A stretch of DNA of 64,000 bases, taken from contig JARUHJ010000002.1 of the NCBI GenBank assembly GCA_029667085.1, positions 248,001-312,000 on the forward strand, read 5' to 3'. The stretch's first letter is position 1. The number at the start of each line of letters is the position of its first letter. Shown here in pieces: positions 34,292-42,250 of the stretch. The position numbers and the translations under genes are program-made. The notes beneath the pieces were generated by a model. It was not told where the DNA came from and made no database searches. It saw only the letters and a list, made by a program, of their open reading frames with translations. This stretch comes from Deltaproteobacteria bacterium IMCC39524 (GTDB lineage Bacteria > Desulfobacterota > Desulfuromonadia > Desulfuromonadales > BM103).

Positions 34292-36748
34292 ATGTCAAAA
34301 GAGAGAGACTTAAAGGTGGTCCCCCAGCGTCATGCTGATGCCGAGGGGAACTTTTATTCACCAATCAAGAACGCCATCGGGCCTGGAATGAATGAGCGAA
34401 TTCAGCGTCTACGCAAGTTGAGTGTTGAGACAGAGCCGAGTCTTTCTATTGAACGAGCCCTGCATGAGACTGCTTTTTATAAAGAGAATTATGGTAAGCA
34501 CTCGACGCCGATGCTGCGCGCCTTGAATTTTCTCGATCATTGTCGGAATAAAACCCTCTATCTCGGAGAAGATGAGCTGATCGTTGCCGAACGCGGCCCG
34601 CAACCCAAGGCGGTGCCGACCTTCCCTGAGTTGACCTGTCACAGCGTTGAAGACTTTCTCGTCCTCAACACCCGCGACCAGCAACGTTACACCATCAGCG
34701 ATGAAGACGTTGAAACCTATGCCCGTGAGGTGATCCCTTATTGGCAGGGCAAGACAATCCGTGAGCGGATCTTCAGCCATGTCCCGGATGAATGGCGGGC
34801 GGCTTACGAGGCGGGGCTCTTTACCGAGTTCATGGAGCAGCGCGCACCTGGCCATACGGCCCTCGATGGTCAGATCTATGTTAAGGGAATGCTCGATTAC
34901 AAACGGCAGATTGCGATTGAAATTGCAGCCCTTGATTATCTCAACGATCCGGAAGCCACCGACAAGTTCGAAGAGCTCAAGGCGATGGACGTCTCCTGCG
35001 ATGCGGTGATTGTTTTTGCCGAGCGTCATGCCGATCTTGCCGAAGATTTAGCTGCCAGTGAGAGCGATCCTAAGCGTGTTGCCGAGCTGCAGAAAATCGC
35101 TGAAGTCTGCCGCTGGGTTCCGGCCAATGCGCCACGCACGTTTCACGAAGCGATCCAGATGTACTGGTTTGTTCACCTTGGCACCATTACCGAACTCAAC
35201 GGTTGGGATGCCATGAACCCCGGTCACTTCGACCAGCACTTGGCACCTTTCTATGAAGCTGAGCTTGCTGCTGGCACTTTGACCCGCGAGCAGGCCAAGG
35301 AGTTGCTCTGCTGCTTCTGGATCAAGGTCAATAATCACCCGGCGCCGCCCAAGGTGGGGGTTACAGCCCGTGAGAGCGGCACCTATAACGATTTCACCAA
35401 CATCAATATCGGCGGCATCACCTGTGACGGTCAAGACGGCGTCAGTGACGTCTCCTACATCATGCTCGAGGTGGTCGAAGAGCTGCACATCTTGCAGCCG
35501 GGCAACTCCGTACACGTCAGCAGAAAGACACCGGACCGTTTCCTCGAGGCCGCCTGTAAGGTGATTCGTCAGGGGCACGGCTACCCGTCAATCTTTAATC
35601 CGGATGTTTACGTGGAGGAGCTGCTGCGTCAGGGCAAGTCTCTCAAGGATGCTCGAGAGGGCGGCTGCAGCGGCTGCATCGAGGTCGGCGCATTCGGCAA
35701 GGAGGCCTACGTTCTGACCGGCTACCTGAACGTGCCGAAGATCCTCGAAGTGACTCTGAATAACGGTGTCGACCCGGTGACAGGCAAACGGGTGGGCCTC
35801 GAGACGGGAGACCCACGTGACTTTGCCTGTTATGAAGATCTCTACGAGGCATTTAACAAGCAGTTGAATTTTATTGTTGATACCAAGGTCAGGGTCAGCA
35901 ACTACATCGATCGTATGTTCGCCAAGTATGCTCCGGCACCTTTCCTGTCGGTTGTGATCGAGGATTGCATTAGCAAGGGTCGGGATTATTACGATGCTGG
36001 GCCGCGCTATAATACCAATTATATCCAGTGTACCGGTCTTGGTACGACCACCGACAGTCTCTCTGTGCTCAAAAAACATGTCTTCGAAACCAAGGCGTTC
36101 AGTATAGAGCGCCTCCTTGACGCAGTTGCAAAAAATTTCGAGGGTGAAGAGTTCGTGCGTCAGACGGTTCTCAACAAGACGCCTTTCTTTGGTAACGACG
36201 ATGGTTACGCCGATGATATCGCCCTGCAGATTTATGCTGACTTGTTTTCTGCAATCGATGGCAAGCCGAATGTTAAGGGGGAAACCTTTCATCTCAACAT
36301 GCTCTCTACGACATGCCATATCTATTTCGGCAAGGTGATGGGGGCGACGCCCAATGGGCGTTTGGCCGGCAAGTCGATTTCCGATGGCACTTCGCCGTCT
36401 CATGGCGCAGATACCCATGGCCCGTCAGCCGTGGTGCGGTCATTGACCAAGCTTGATCACACATTGTCTGGAGGCACTTTACTTAACCAGCGCTTCTTGC
36501 CGAGCCTGCTCAAGCGGGACGAGGATATTGCAAGGTTGGGCCAGTTGGTGCGCAGCTATTTCTCTCTGGGCGGTCATCACATTCAGTTCAATATCGTTGA
36601 TACGGCGACCTTGAAAGCAGCCCAGGAGACCCCCGAGGATTATAAGGACCTGCTGGTGCGTATGGCCGGTTACAGCGACTACTTCAATGACATGAACGCA
36701 GACCTGCAGCAGGAAGTGGTTGAGCGTACGGAAAACGAGTCGTTCTGA
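34292..36748 (+). CDS. hypD: Glycyl-radical trans-4-hydroxy-L-proline dehydratase
   Basis: Glycyl-radical enzyme of 818 residues. The thiyl cysteine lies in SGCIEVGAFGKEAYVLTGY: Cys462, Glu464 (+2) and Tyr478 (+16) stand exactly as Cys434, Glu436 and Tyr450 in known HypD, which dehydrates trans-4-hydroxy-L-proline to P5C. The radical glycine is Gly793 in RMAGYSDYFNDMN, 26 residues from the end, as usual. These spacings, not just general homology, separate it from glycerol, choline and propanediol lyases. It is followed one base later by its activase. P5C dehydrogenase downstream supplies the next step. It needs anaerobic conditions. Confidence 0.88.
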   Translation: MSKERDLKVVPQRHADAEGNFYSPIKNAIGPGMNERIQRLRKLSVETEPSLSIERALHETAFYKENYGKHSTPMLRALNFLDHCRNKTLYLGEDELIVAERGPQPKAVPTFPELTCHSVEDFLVLNTRDQQRYTISDEDVETYAREVIPYWQGKTIRERIFSHVPDEWRAAYEAGLFTEFMEQRAPGHTALDGQIYVKGMLDYKRQIAIEIAALDYLNDPEATDKFEELKAMDVSCDAVIVFAERHADLAEDLAASESDPKRVAELQKIAEVCRWVPANAPRTFHEAIQMYWFVHLGTITELNGWDAMNPGHFDQHLAPFYEAELAAGTLTREQAKELLCCFWIKVNNHPAPPKVGVTARESGTYNDFTNINIGGITCDGQDGVSDVSYIMLEVVEELHILQPGNSVHVSRKTPDRFLEAACKVIRQGHGYPSIFNPDVYVEELLRQGKSLKDAREGGCSGCIEVGAFGKEAYVLTGYLNVPKILEVTLNNGVDPVTGKRVGLETGDPRDFACYEDLYEAFNKQLNFIVDTKVRVSNYIDRMFAKYAPAPFLSVVIEDCISKGRDYYDAGPRYNTNYIQCTGLGTTTDSLSVLKKHVFETKAFSIERLLDAVAKNFEGEEFVRQTVLNKTPFFGNDDGYADDIALQIYADLFSAIDGKPNVKGETFHLNMLSTTCHIYFGKVMGATPNGRLAGKSISDGTSPSHGADTHGPSAVVRSLTKLDHTLSGGTLLNQRFLPSLLKRDEDIARLGQLVRSYFSLGGHHIQFNIVDTATLKAAQETPEDYKDLLVRMAGYSDYFNDMNADLQQEVVERTENESF

Positions 36749-36749
36749 T

Positions 36750-37658
36750 ATGCCGCAACCGCTGGTTTTTGACATCAAGCGTTACTCGATCAACGATGGT
36801 CCGGGTATCCGGGCCACAGTCTTCTTCAAGGGCTGTCCGCTGAATTGTCAGTGGTGTCATAATCCCGAAAGTATTTCACCAAAAGTCCAAAAACTCTTTA
36901 CCGCAGCCAAATGCATCGGGTGCGGTGAGTGCTGCCGCGCTTGCCCTGTAGATGCTTGCCGCCTGGCTCCTGATGGTGTGGTCACTGACGGTGATCTTTG
37001 TTCTCTCTGTGGTCAATGTGCTGAAGTTTGCCCGACGCTGGCCACGCAGATGTCGGGGCGCTACTATTCGGTCGCAGAACTTCTTCAGGTTGTTGAAAAG
37101 GAGCGGCCCTTCTTCGATCAATCAGGAGGCGGTGTTACCTTTTCCGGGGGCGAGCCGCTGCTCTATCCCGAGTTCCTGATTGAACTTCTCGAGGCGTGCG
37201 GCAGGCAGGGCGTCCACCGGGCTGTAGATACCTCTGGCTTTGTTAAAAAAGAGGTGCTGCTTAAGGTCGCACAACACACGGATCTGTTCCTTTATGACCT
37301 GAAGATGGTCGATGCAGAAAAACATAAGCGTTACACGGGAGTCGATAATCGCTTGATTCTCGATAACCTGGTGGCGCTGGCTGAATATGGCTCAGAGGTC
37401 CAGATCCGAGTTCCTCTGATAGGTGGCGTGAATGATGATGACGACAGCGTTGCTGCCATGGCCACTTATGTTGCCGCTTTGCCTGGAGAGAAGAGGGCGG
37501 TAAGTCTTCTCCCTTTTCATGATGTCGCCAGGGGTAAGGATGAGAAGCTTGGCCAGGAACGTGATCTTGCTGCGCTGCATGAGCCTGGAGCGGATGCTTT
37601 GCAAAGAGTGATTGAGATCTTTGCTGGGTATGGTTTGACTGCCACGATAGGTGGCTGA
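36750..37658 (+). CDS. Glycyl-radical enzyme activase for HypD
   Basis: Radical-SAM enzyme of about 302 residues that creates the glycyl radical on HypD. The N-terminal RYSINDGPGIRATVFFKGC contains the first Cys of CxxxCxxC (GCPLNCQWCHNPE), followed by a ferredoxin-like insert with two 4Fe-4S motifs, CIGCGECCRACPVDAC and CSLCGQCAEVCP, and GGVTFSGGEPLLYPEF. It has the usual layout of activases for GREs other than PFL. ATG 36750 lies one base after the hypD stop; an upstream GTG is possible but overlaps hypD. Specificity for HypD is inferred from adjacency. Confidence 0.9.
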   Translation: MPQPLVFDIKRYSINDGPGIRATVFFKGCPLNCQWCHNPESISPKVQKLFTAAKCIGCGECCRACPVDACRLAPDGVVTDGDLCSLCGQCAEVCPTLATQMSGRYYSVAELLQVVEKERPFFDQSGGGVTFSGGEPLLYPEFLIELLEACGRQGVHRAVDTSGFVKKEVLLKVAQHTDLFLYDLKMVDAEKHKRYTGVDNRLILDNLVALAEYGSEVQIRVPLIGGVNDDDDSVAAMATYVAALPGEKRAVSLLPFHDVARGKDEKLGQERDLAALHEPGADALQRVIEIFAGYGLTATIGG

Positions 37659-37673
37659 ATATTTATAGTAAAT

Positions 37674-37687
37674 ATGCGTAAATGCAT
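37674..37687. promoter_or_regulatory. Palindromic activator site ATGC-N6-GCAT, copy 3
   Basis: ATGCGTAAATGCAT, 16 bases after the activase stop and 317 bases upstream of the P5C dehydrogenase sigma-54 promoter. Confidence 0.7.
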
Positions 37688-37782
37688 TTAAAATGCGGAT
37701 ATATTCTAGAATCCCCTTTTGCATAAATATATAATAGTTCAATGAAATCAAGAATTTACAGATTTTTATGCGACATCTTGTT

Positions 37783-37796
37783 ATGCATTAATGCAT
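37783..37796. promoter_or_regulatory. Palindromic activator site ATGC-N6-GCAT, copy 4
   Basis: ATGCATTAATGCAT, a perfect 14-base palindrome, 208 bases upstream of the sigma-54 promoter. Together with copy 3, spaced by 109 bases centre to centre, it forms a tandem pair as is usual for hexameric activators. Confidence 0.7.
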
Positions 37797-38004
37797 TGAG
37801 GTCGCCCTGGTAAATCCCTTTTCTTCCCTGTTTGCCCCTCCTTGAAAAGAAAAAACAATATTTCCGTCTATTTATTAGGAGCTTGTTGTTTTTCACAGTG
37901 TCTTTAAAAGTGCAGTGTTTCTAGTCTTTTAGCCCTTTTATCTGCTTCTGGAGGTTGCTTTCCTGGGTGAGAATAACCCGATCTCCTGATTGAAAATTTC
38001 GGCT

Positions 38005-38020
38005 TGGCATCTTGCTTGCT
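38005..38020 (+). promoter_or_regulatory. Sigma-54 (-24/-12) promoter of P5C dehydrogenase
   Basis: TGGCAT-CTTGC-TTGCT, with GG at 38006-38007 and GC at 38018-38019, ten bases apart. It matches the consensus as well as the transporter promoter, with the same -24 hexamer. Confidence 0.88.
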
Positions 38021-38124
38021 CTTATCACTATGTCAGAATGATCTGGTACGCACTGCGGCCGGTCTTGACTCCTGCGTATAAACGATTTTTTAACATAGAA
38101 ACTCTTACGAGAAAGGTGCCCATC

Positions 38125-39768
38125 ATGAACCTGTTGAACAATGCCATCCTTAAGGTCCCGACCCCTGTCAATGAGCCTGTCTACAGCTACGCTCCCGGAA
38201 CTCCGGAACGCGATCTGCTCAAGGCGGCGATTGAAGAAATCACCAACAAGAAAGTTGAGATTCCCCTGATTATCGGTGGTAAAGAAGTTCGTACCGGTAA
38301 AATGGGCAAGGTTGTCATGCCTCATGACCATCAGCATGTTCTCGGTGAGTACCACCTGGGCGGTGAAAAAGAGATCAATATGGCGATTGATGCTGCCATG
38401 GCCGCCAAGGAAGATTGGGCCAACCTGCGTTGGGAAGAGCGCGCTGCGATCTTTCTTAAAGCTGCCGAGCTGCTTTCCGGTAAGTATCGTTACATTATGA
38501 ATGCCGTCAGCATGCTTTCCACCAGCAAGAGCGCCTACCAGGCAGAGATTGATGCAGCCTGCGAGCTGATCGACTTTTTGCGCTTCAACGTGTACTACGC
38601 GCAGCAGGTTTATACCGACCAGCCCATGTATTCGTCGAAAGGTCTCTGGAACTTCGTGCAGCAACGTCCTCTCGAAGGCTTTGTCTTTGCCGTAGCTCCA
38701 TTCAATTTCACCGCTATCGCAGGCAACCTGGCAACAGCGCCGGCCATTATGGGTAACACGATTTTGCTTAAGCCGGCTTCGTCCTGTGTCTATACGCCTT
38801 ACCTCTTTATGCAGATTCTCAAAGAGGCCGGGATGCCCGATGGCGTCATCAACTTTGTGCCGGGTCCCGGTTCGATGGTCGGCAAGGTCTGTCTTGATCA
38901 TAAAGATCTCGGCGGCATTCACTTCACCGGCTCAACAGGCGTCTTCCACCAGATGTGGCAAACCGTCGGCGAGAATATTGCCAAGTACAAGTCGTATCCG
39001 CGCATCGTTGGTGAAACAGGCGGCAAAGACTTTATCGTGGCCCATGAGAGTGCCAATGCCGAACAGCTGACAACAGCGATCATCCGCGGGGCTTTTGAAT
39101 TCCAGGGGCAGAAATGTTCTGCGGCTTCCCGTGCGTATATCCCTAAAACACTCTGGGGGCCGGTTCGTGAGAAGCTCGAAACCGATATGGCCACGATTAA
39201 AATGGGTAAGACCAACGACTTCAGCAACTTCTTTAATGCTGTTATCGACAAGAATGCTTTTGCAACCATTACCGAGTTTATCGATTTCGCCAAAGAGGCT
39301 TCCGATGCTGAAGTTATCATCGGTGGCGGTTACGACGACAGCCAAGGTTACTTCATTGAGCCGACCGTGATCCTGACCAGTAACCCGCATTTCCGCACCA
39401 TGGAAGAAGAGATCTTCGGCCCGGTTATGACGATCTATGTCTATGAAGATGATAAGTATGAAGAAGCTCTTGAACTCTGCGACAAAACCTCGATCTACGC
39501 TCTGACCGGCGCGGTGTTTGCCACCCAGCGTGAAGCTGTGAGTCTCGCTATGACCAAGCTGGAAAATGCCGCAGGAAACTTCTACATTAACGACAAGCCG
39601 ACCGGTGCTGTGGTCGGTCAACAACCTTTCGGTGGGGCACGGGCTTCCGGTACCAACGATAAGGCCGGTTCTTACCTGAACCTGGTTCGCTGGGTGTCGC
39701 CGCGCACCATCAAGGAAACCTTTGAGGCGCCGACTCACTTCGCCTACCCATTCATGGACGCTGAATAA
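38125..39768 (+). CDS. pruA: 1-pyrroline-5-carboxylate dehydrogenase (L-glutamate gamma-semialdehyde dehydrogenase)
   Basis: NAD-dependent aldehyde dehydrogenase of 547 residues oxidising glutamate semialdehyde (open P5C) to glutamate. The sequence is of the ALDH4A1 (eukaryote-like) branch: LGGEKEINMAIDAAM, PFNFTAIAGNLATAP, catalytic Glu in GETGGKDFIVAH, catalytic Cys in FEFQGQKCSAASRAYIP, and GPVMTIYVYEDD. It is a stand-alone enzyme, not the fused PutA. ATG 38125 was chosen with AAAGG upstream and since the long leader contains the sigma-54 promoter. Pairs with PRODH 58 bases downstream and completes the HypD pathway. Confidence 0.94.
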   Translation: MNLLNNAILKVPTPVNEPVYSYAPGTPERDLLKAAIEEITNKKVEIPLIIGGKEVRTGKMGKVVMPHDHQHVLGEYHLGGEKEINMAIDAAMAAKEDWANLRWEERAAIFLKAAELLSGKYRYIMNAVSMLSTSKSAYQAEIDAACELIDFLRFNVYYAQQVYTDQPMYSSKGLWNFVQQRPLEGFVFAVAPFNFTAIAGNLATAPAIMGNTILLKPASSCVYTPYLFMQILKEAGMPDGVINFVPGPGSMVGKVCLDHKDLGGIHFTGSTGVFHQMWQTVGENIAKYKSYPRIVGETGGKDFIVAHESANAEQLTTAIIRGAFEFQGQKCSAASRAYIPKTLWGPVREKLETDMATIKMGKTNDFSNFFNAVIDKNAFATITEFIDFAKEASDAEVIIGGGYDDSQGYFIEPTVILTSNPHFRTMEEEIFGPVMTIYVYEDDKYEEALELCDKTSIYALTGAVFATQREAVSLAMTKLENAAGNFYINDKPTGAVVGQQPFGGARASGTNDKAGSYLNLVRWVSPRTIKETFEAPTHFAYPFMDAE

Positions 39769-39776
39769 TATCAATC

Positions 39777-39797
39777 GGGGGCAGCTGAACTGCCCCC
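39777..39797 (+). other. Hairpin between P5C dehydrogenase and proline dehydrogenase genes
   Basis: Eight-base-pair stem GGGGGCAG / CTGCCCCC with loop CTGAA and no U-run. It resembles the intercistronic hairpin after livK and may stabilise the upstream mRNA or slow readthrough. Confidence 0.5.
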
Positions 39798-39826
39798 AAT
39801 AACCAGTCATTGAGTTGGAGGACGCT

Positions 39827-40741
39827 ATGTCCCTGTTTAACTTCCTTGTTTCAAAAACCATCATGCACGTGCCGGGGCCGATCGTTGGCTTTTTTGCCAG
39901 GGGTTATATTGCCGGAGATGATCTTTCTGCGGCAGTCAGAACCACGAAAGAGTTGAATGGCAAAGGCATGGTCGCAACCATCGATATCCTCGGCGAGTTC
40001 ATCAAGACCAAAGAAGAAGCCAATTTCTTCAAGCAGCAGTGTCTGGATATTCTCAATGGAATCGACAAGGAAGACCTCGATGCCAACCTGTCGCTCAAAC
40101 CGACCCAGCTGGGGCTGGAACTCGACAAAACTTTCGCCTTTGAAAATATTCGCGAGATCGTCGCCCTCGCAGCGAGCCTGAACAATTTTGTTCGTATCGA
40201 CATGGAAGACCACTCATGCACTGACGATACCCTTGAGTTCTTCCGGACTCTCCGGGAGGAGTTCCCGGGACATGTTGGCGTAGTCGTTCAGTCTTACCTG
40301 CGCCGTACGATTGATGACATCGAGGATTTGAGTGACGGCCTGCTTAACTTCAGGCTCTGTAAGGGGATTTATAACGAGCCACGTGAGGTCGCTTACAAGG
40401 ATATGGCGATCATCAATCGCAGCTTTGTGAAATGCCTTGAAAAAATGTTTGAGAAAAAGGCCTACGTTGGTATCGCCACTCATGATGAAAAGCTGGTTTT
40501 CGAATCGGAGCAACTGATCAGGGAGTTTGGGCTGACACGTGAGGAATACGAGTTCCAGATGCTGCTTGGCGTTGACCCCGAGTTGCGGGACCTTCTGGTT
40601 AAACGGGGGCATAAACTGCGGATATATGTTCCATACGGAAAATCATGGCTGCCCTATTCCAGACGCCGTCTCAAGGAGAATCCGAGCATCGCTCAGCATG
40701 CTTTGAGACAGATGCTCGGCATGAAGTCAAAATCTGTCTGA
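39827..40741 (+). CDS. Proline dehydrogenase
   Basis: FAD enzyme of 304 residues oxidising L-proline to P5C, passing electrons to quinone. TIM-barrel motifs are RIDMEDHSCTDDTLEFF, LCKGIYNEP, GIATHDEKLV, YEFQMLLGV and YVPYGKSWLPYSRRRL, the last binding the substrate carboxylate. GGAGG precedes ATG 39827. As in Thermus and Bacillus, PRODH and P5CDH are separate genes next to each other. With HypD it makes P5C a shared intermediate. No proC (P5C reductase) is in the window, so the direction is oxidative. Confidence 0.94.
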   Translation: MSLFNFLVSKTIMHVPGPIVGFFARGYIAGDDLSAAVRTTKELNGKGMVATIDILGEFIKTKEEANFFKQQCLDILNGIDKEDLDANLSLKPTQLGLELDKTFAFENIREIVALAASLNNFVRIDMEDHSCTDDTLEFFRTLREEFPGHVGVVVQSYLRRTIDDIEDLSDGLLNFRLCKGIYNEPREVAYKDMAIINRSFVKCLEKMFEKKAYVGIATHDEKLVFESEQLIREFGLTREEYEFQMLLGVDPELRDLLVKRGHKLRIYVPYGKSWLPYSRRRLKENPSIAQHALRQMLGMKSKSV

Positions 40742-40767
40742 AGGCTGGAATGATTAGTATGATTCGA

Positions 40768-40799
40768 AGGAGGATGCCACTTGTTGGCATCCTCCTTTT
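40768..40799 (+). terminator. Terminator after proline dehydrogenase
   Basis: Twelve-base-pair stem AGGAGGATGCCA / TGGCATCCTCCT with a five-base loop and TTTT after it. It ends the proline operon. Confidence 0.85.
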
Positions 40800-40816
40800 C
40801 GTATAACCTCTTCATA

Positions 40817-40907
40817 GGGACTGTTCCCAAACGGGGGCTGTCCCTTATCGCGTGACGCTGTAATTTAAAAGCCGGGGACAGCCCCGTGAAAAACTGGGAC
40901 AGTTCCC
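40817..40907. repeat. Inverted repeat of GGGACAGCCCC type
   Basis: GGGGGCTGTCCC at 40833-40844 and GGGGACAGCCCC at 40874-40885 are inverted copies, flanked by outer GGGACTGTTCCC (40817) and GGGACAGTTCCC (40896). The segment ends five bases before the next gene. Similar GGGACAG-type elements occur repeatedly between genes in many environmental genomes. Confidence 0.6.
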
Positions 40908-40911
40908 TGAT

Positions 40912-42228
40912 ATGACTCAACAAGCAACACTTAAAACCATATACCGCCTCTGGTGGCCGCTTGCCGTGACCTGGTTGATGATGGCGATCGAAGGGCCTTA
41001 CCTGGCGGCGATTATCGCCCGCATGGGGGAGAGTGCCACGAACCTGGCGGCCTACGGGGTTGCTTATGCCTTCGGCTTGATCACGGAAGCACCGGTGATT
41101 ATGCTTTTGAGTGCCTCAACGCGGTTGGCCAGAGGTCGCAGCGATTACCTGCGCTTGCGTTCATTCTCTGTGGCATTGTGTAGCCTGGTTACGTTGTTTC
41201 TACTGCTGTTGCTTGTCCCTTCTGTTTTTAACCCTTTAACGACCACTCTTCTTGGTTTGTCCACCGCTATAGCCACTCATGTGAATCAGGCTTTATGGTT
41301 ACTTCTGCCGTGGCCGGCGGCGATCGGTATGCGTCGATTTTACCAGGGTGTACTGATCGCCCACCACCAACCGGGGAGGGTCGCTGTCGGCACTGCCGTC
41401 AGACTTATTAGTATGTCTTTAACGGCATACCTTCTCTGGTCTCTAAGTTTTTTGCCTGGTGCCAGCTTGGGCGCTTGTTCGTTAAGTGCCGGCGTGGTCG
41501 CCGAAGCCTTGGCGACCCGTTGGCTGGCCCGTCGTGCGATTACAACATCACTGAAGGAAACAGGTGATGCGGTTGTCATGTCATCCTACGCCGCCTTGAG
41601 TCGTTTCTATCTGCCCCTGGCCATGACCCCGTTGATCGGCCTGAGCGTTCATCCTGTGGTGACTTTTTTTCTCGGTCACAGTTATAAGCCGCTTGAGTCA
41701 TTGGCGATCATGCCGGTGCTTTATGCTCTGACATTCCTGTTTCGTGCGCTCGGATTATCTTATCCAGAGGTGGCTATCGCCACTTTGAAGGATGGTCAGC
41801 AGAATCGCTTGGTGGTCAGAAAGTTTGCCATCTATCTCGCAATAGCTCTAGGCGGAGGGTTGTCCTTGATCGCCTTTACTCCACTGAATGTGGTCTGGTT
41901 TGCAACTCTTTCCGGGCTCTCCGCGGAGTTGGTGTCGTTGGCAATACCGCCGTTACAGATCATGGCGCTCTTCCCGGCCTTGACTGTTGCTATCGGTTAT
42001 CAGCGCGCTATTTTGATTGATGCCGGAAGAACGCTTCCTGTGACATTGGCAACGGCTCTTGAGGCTGTGGGAATTTTTTCAATTCTGGCAGCGCTTGTAC
42101 TATACTCAGCGCTGCCTGGAGTGACGTCTGCTGCACTTGCTTACCTGCTTGGTCGCCTTCTGGCTCTTCTTTACCTGTGCTGGCCCTGCGCCGGTGTCCA
42201 GGGGCGAAACGAACAAGTGATCACCTGA
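40912..42228 (+). CDS. Multi-helix membrane transporter, MATE/ANKH-like
   Basis: 438 residues with about twelve hydrophobic segments. The N-terminus RLWWPLAVTWLMMAIEGPYLAAIIAR and AYAFGLITEAPVIMLLSASTRL recall the MATE superfamily and especially the ANKH-type branch; no substrate can be named. There is no clear ribosome site. It lies right behind an inverted repeat and 23 bases before two EamA permease genes, so the three may form a transporter operon. Confidence is high that it is a membrane transporter, low on the family. Confidence 0.65.
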   Translation: MTQQATLKTIYRLWWPLAVTWLMMAIEGPYLAAIIARMGESATNLAAYGVAYAFGLITEAPVIMLLSASTRLARGRSDYLRLRSFSVALCSLVTLFLLLLLVPSVFNPLTTTLLGLSTAIATHVNQALWLLLPWPAAIGMRRFYQGVLIAHHQPGRVAVGTAVRLISMSLTAYLLWSLSFLPGASLGACSLSAGVVAEALATRWLARRAITTSLKETGDAVVMSSYAALSRFYLPLAMTPLIGLSVHPVVTFFLGHSYKPLESLAIMPVLYALTFLFRALGLSYPEVAIATLKDGQQNRLVVRKFAIYLAIALGGGLSLIAFTPLNVVWFATLSGLSAELVSLAIPPLQIMALFPALTVAIGYQRAILIDAGRTLPVTLATALEAVGIFSILAALVLYSALPGVTSAALAYLLGRLLALLYLCWPCAGVQGRNEQVIT

Positions 42229-42250
42229 TATTTTCTCACAGGGAGTTCTG

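Larger units (their letters stand above)
37659..38124. promoter_or_regulatory. Regulatory region of the proline-oxidation genes
   Basis: No gene is seen. It contains two activator palindromes (37674, 37783), scattered half-sites (AAATGCGG at 37694, TTTTGCAT at 37721, TTATGCGA at 37767), a very AT-rich core at 37660-37760, and a sigma-54 promoter at 38005. Confidence 0.7.

Noticed and set aside
37990-38124. An upstream extension of P5C dehydrogenase by 45 codons
   Set aside because: It overlaps the -24/-12 promoter; the ATG at 38125 has an AAAGG site and gives the usual family N-terminus.
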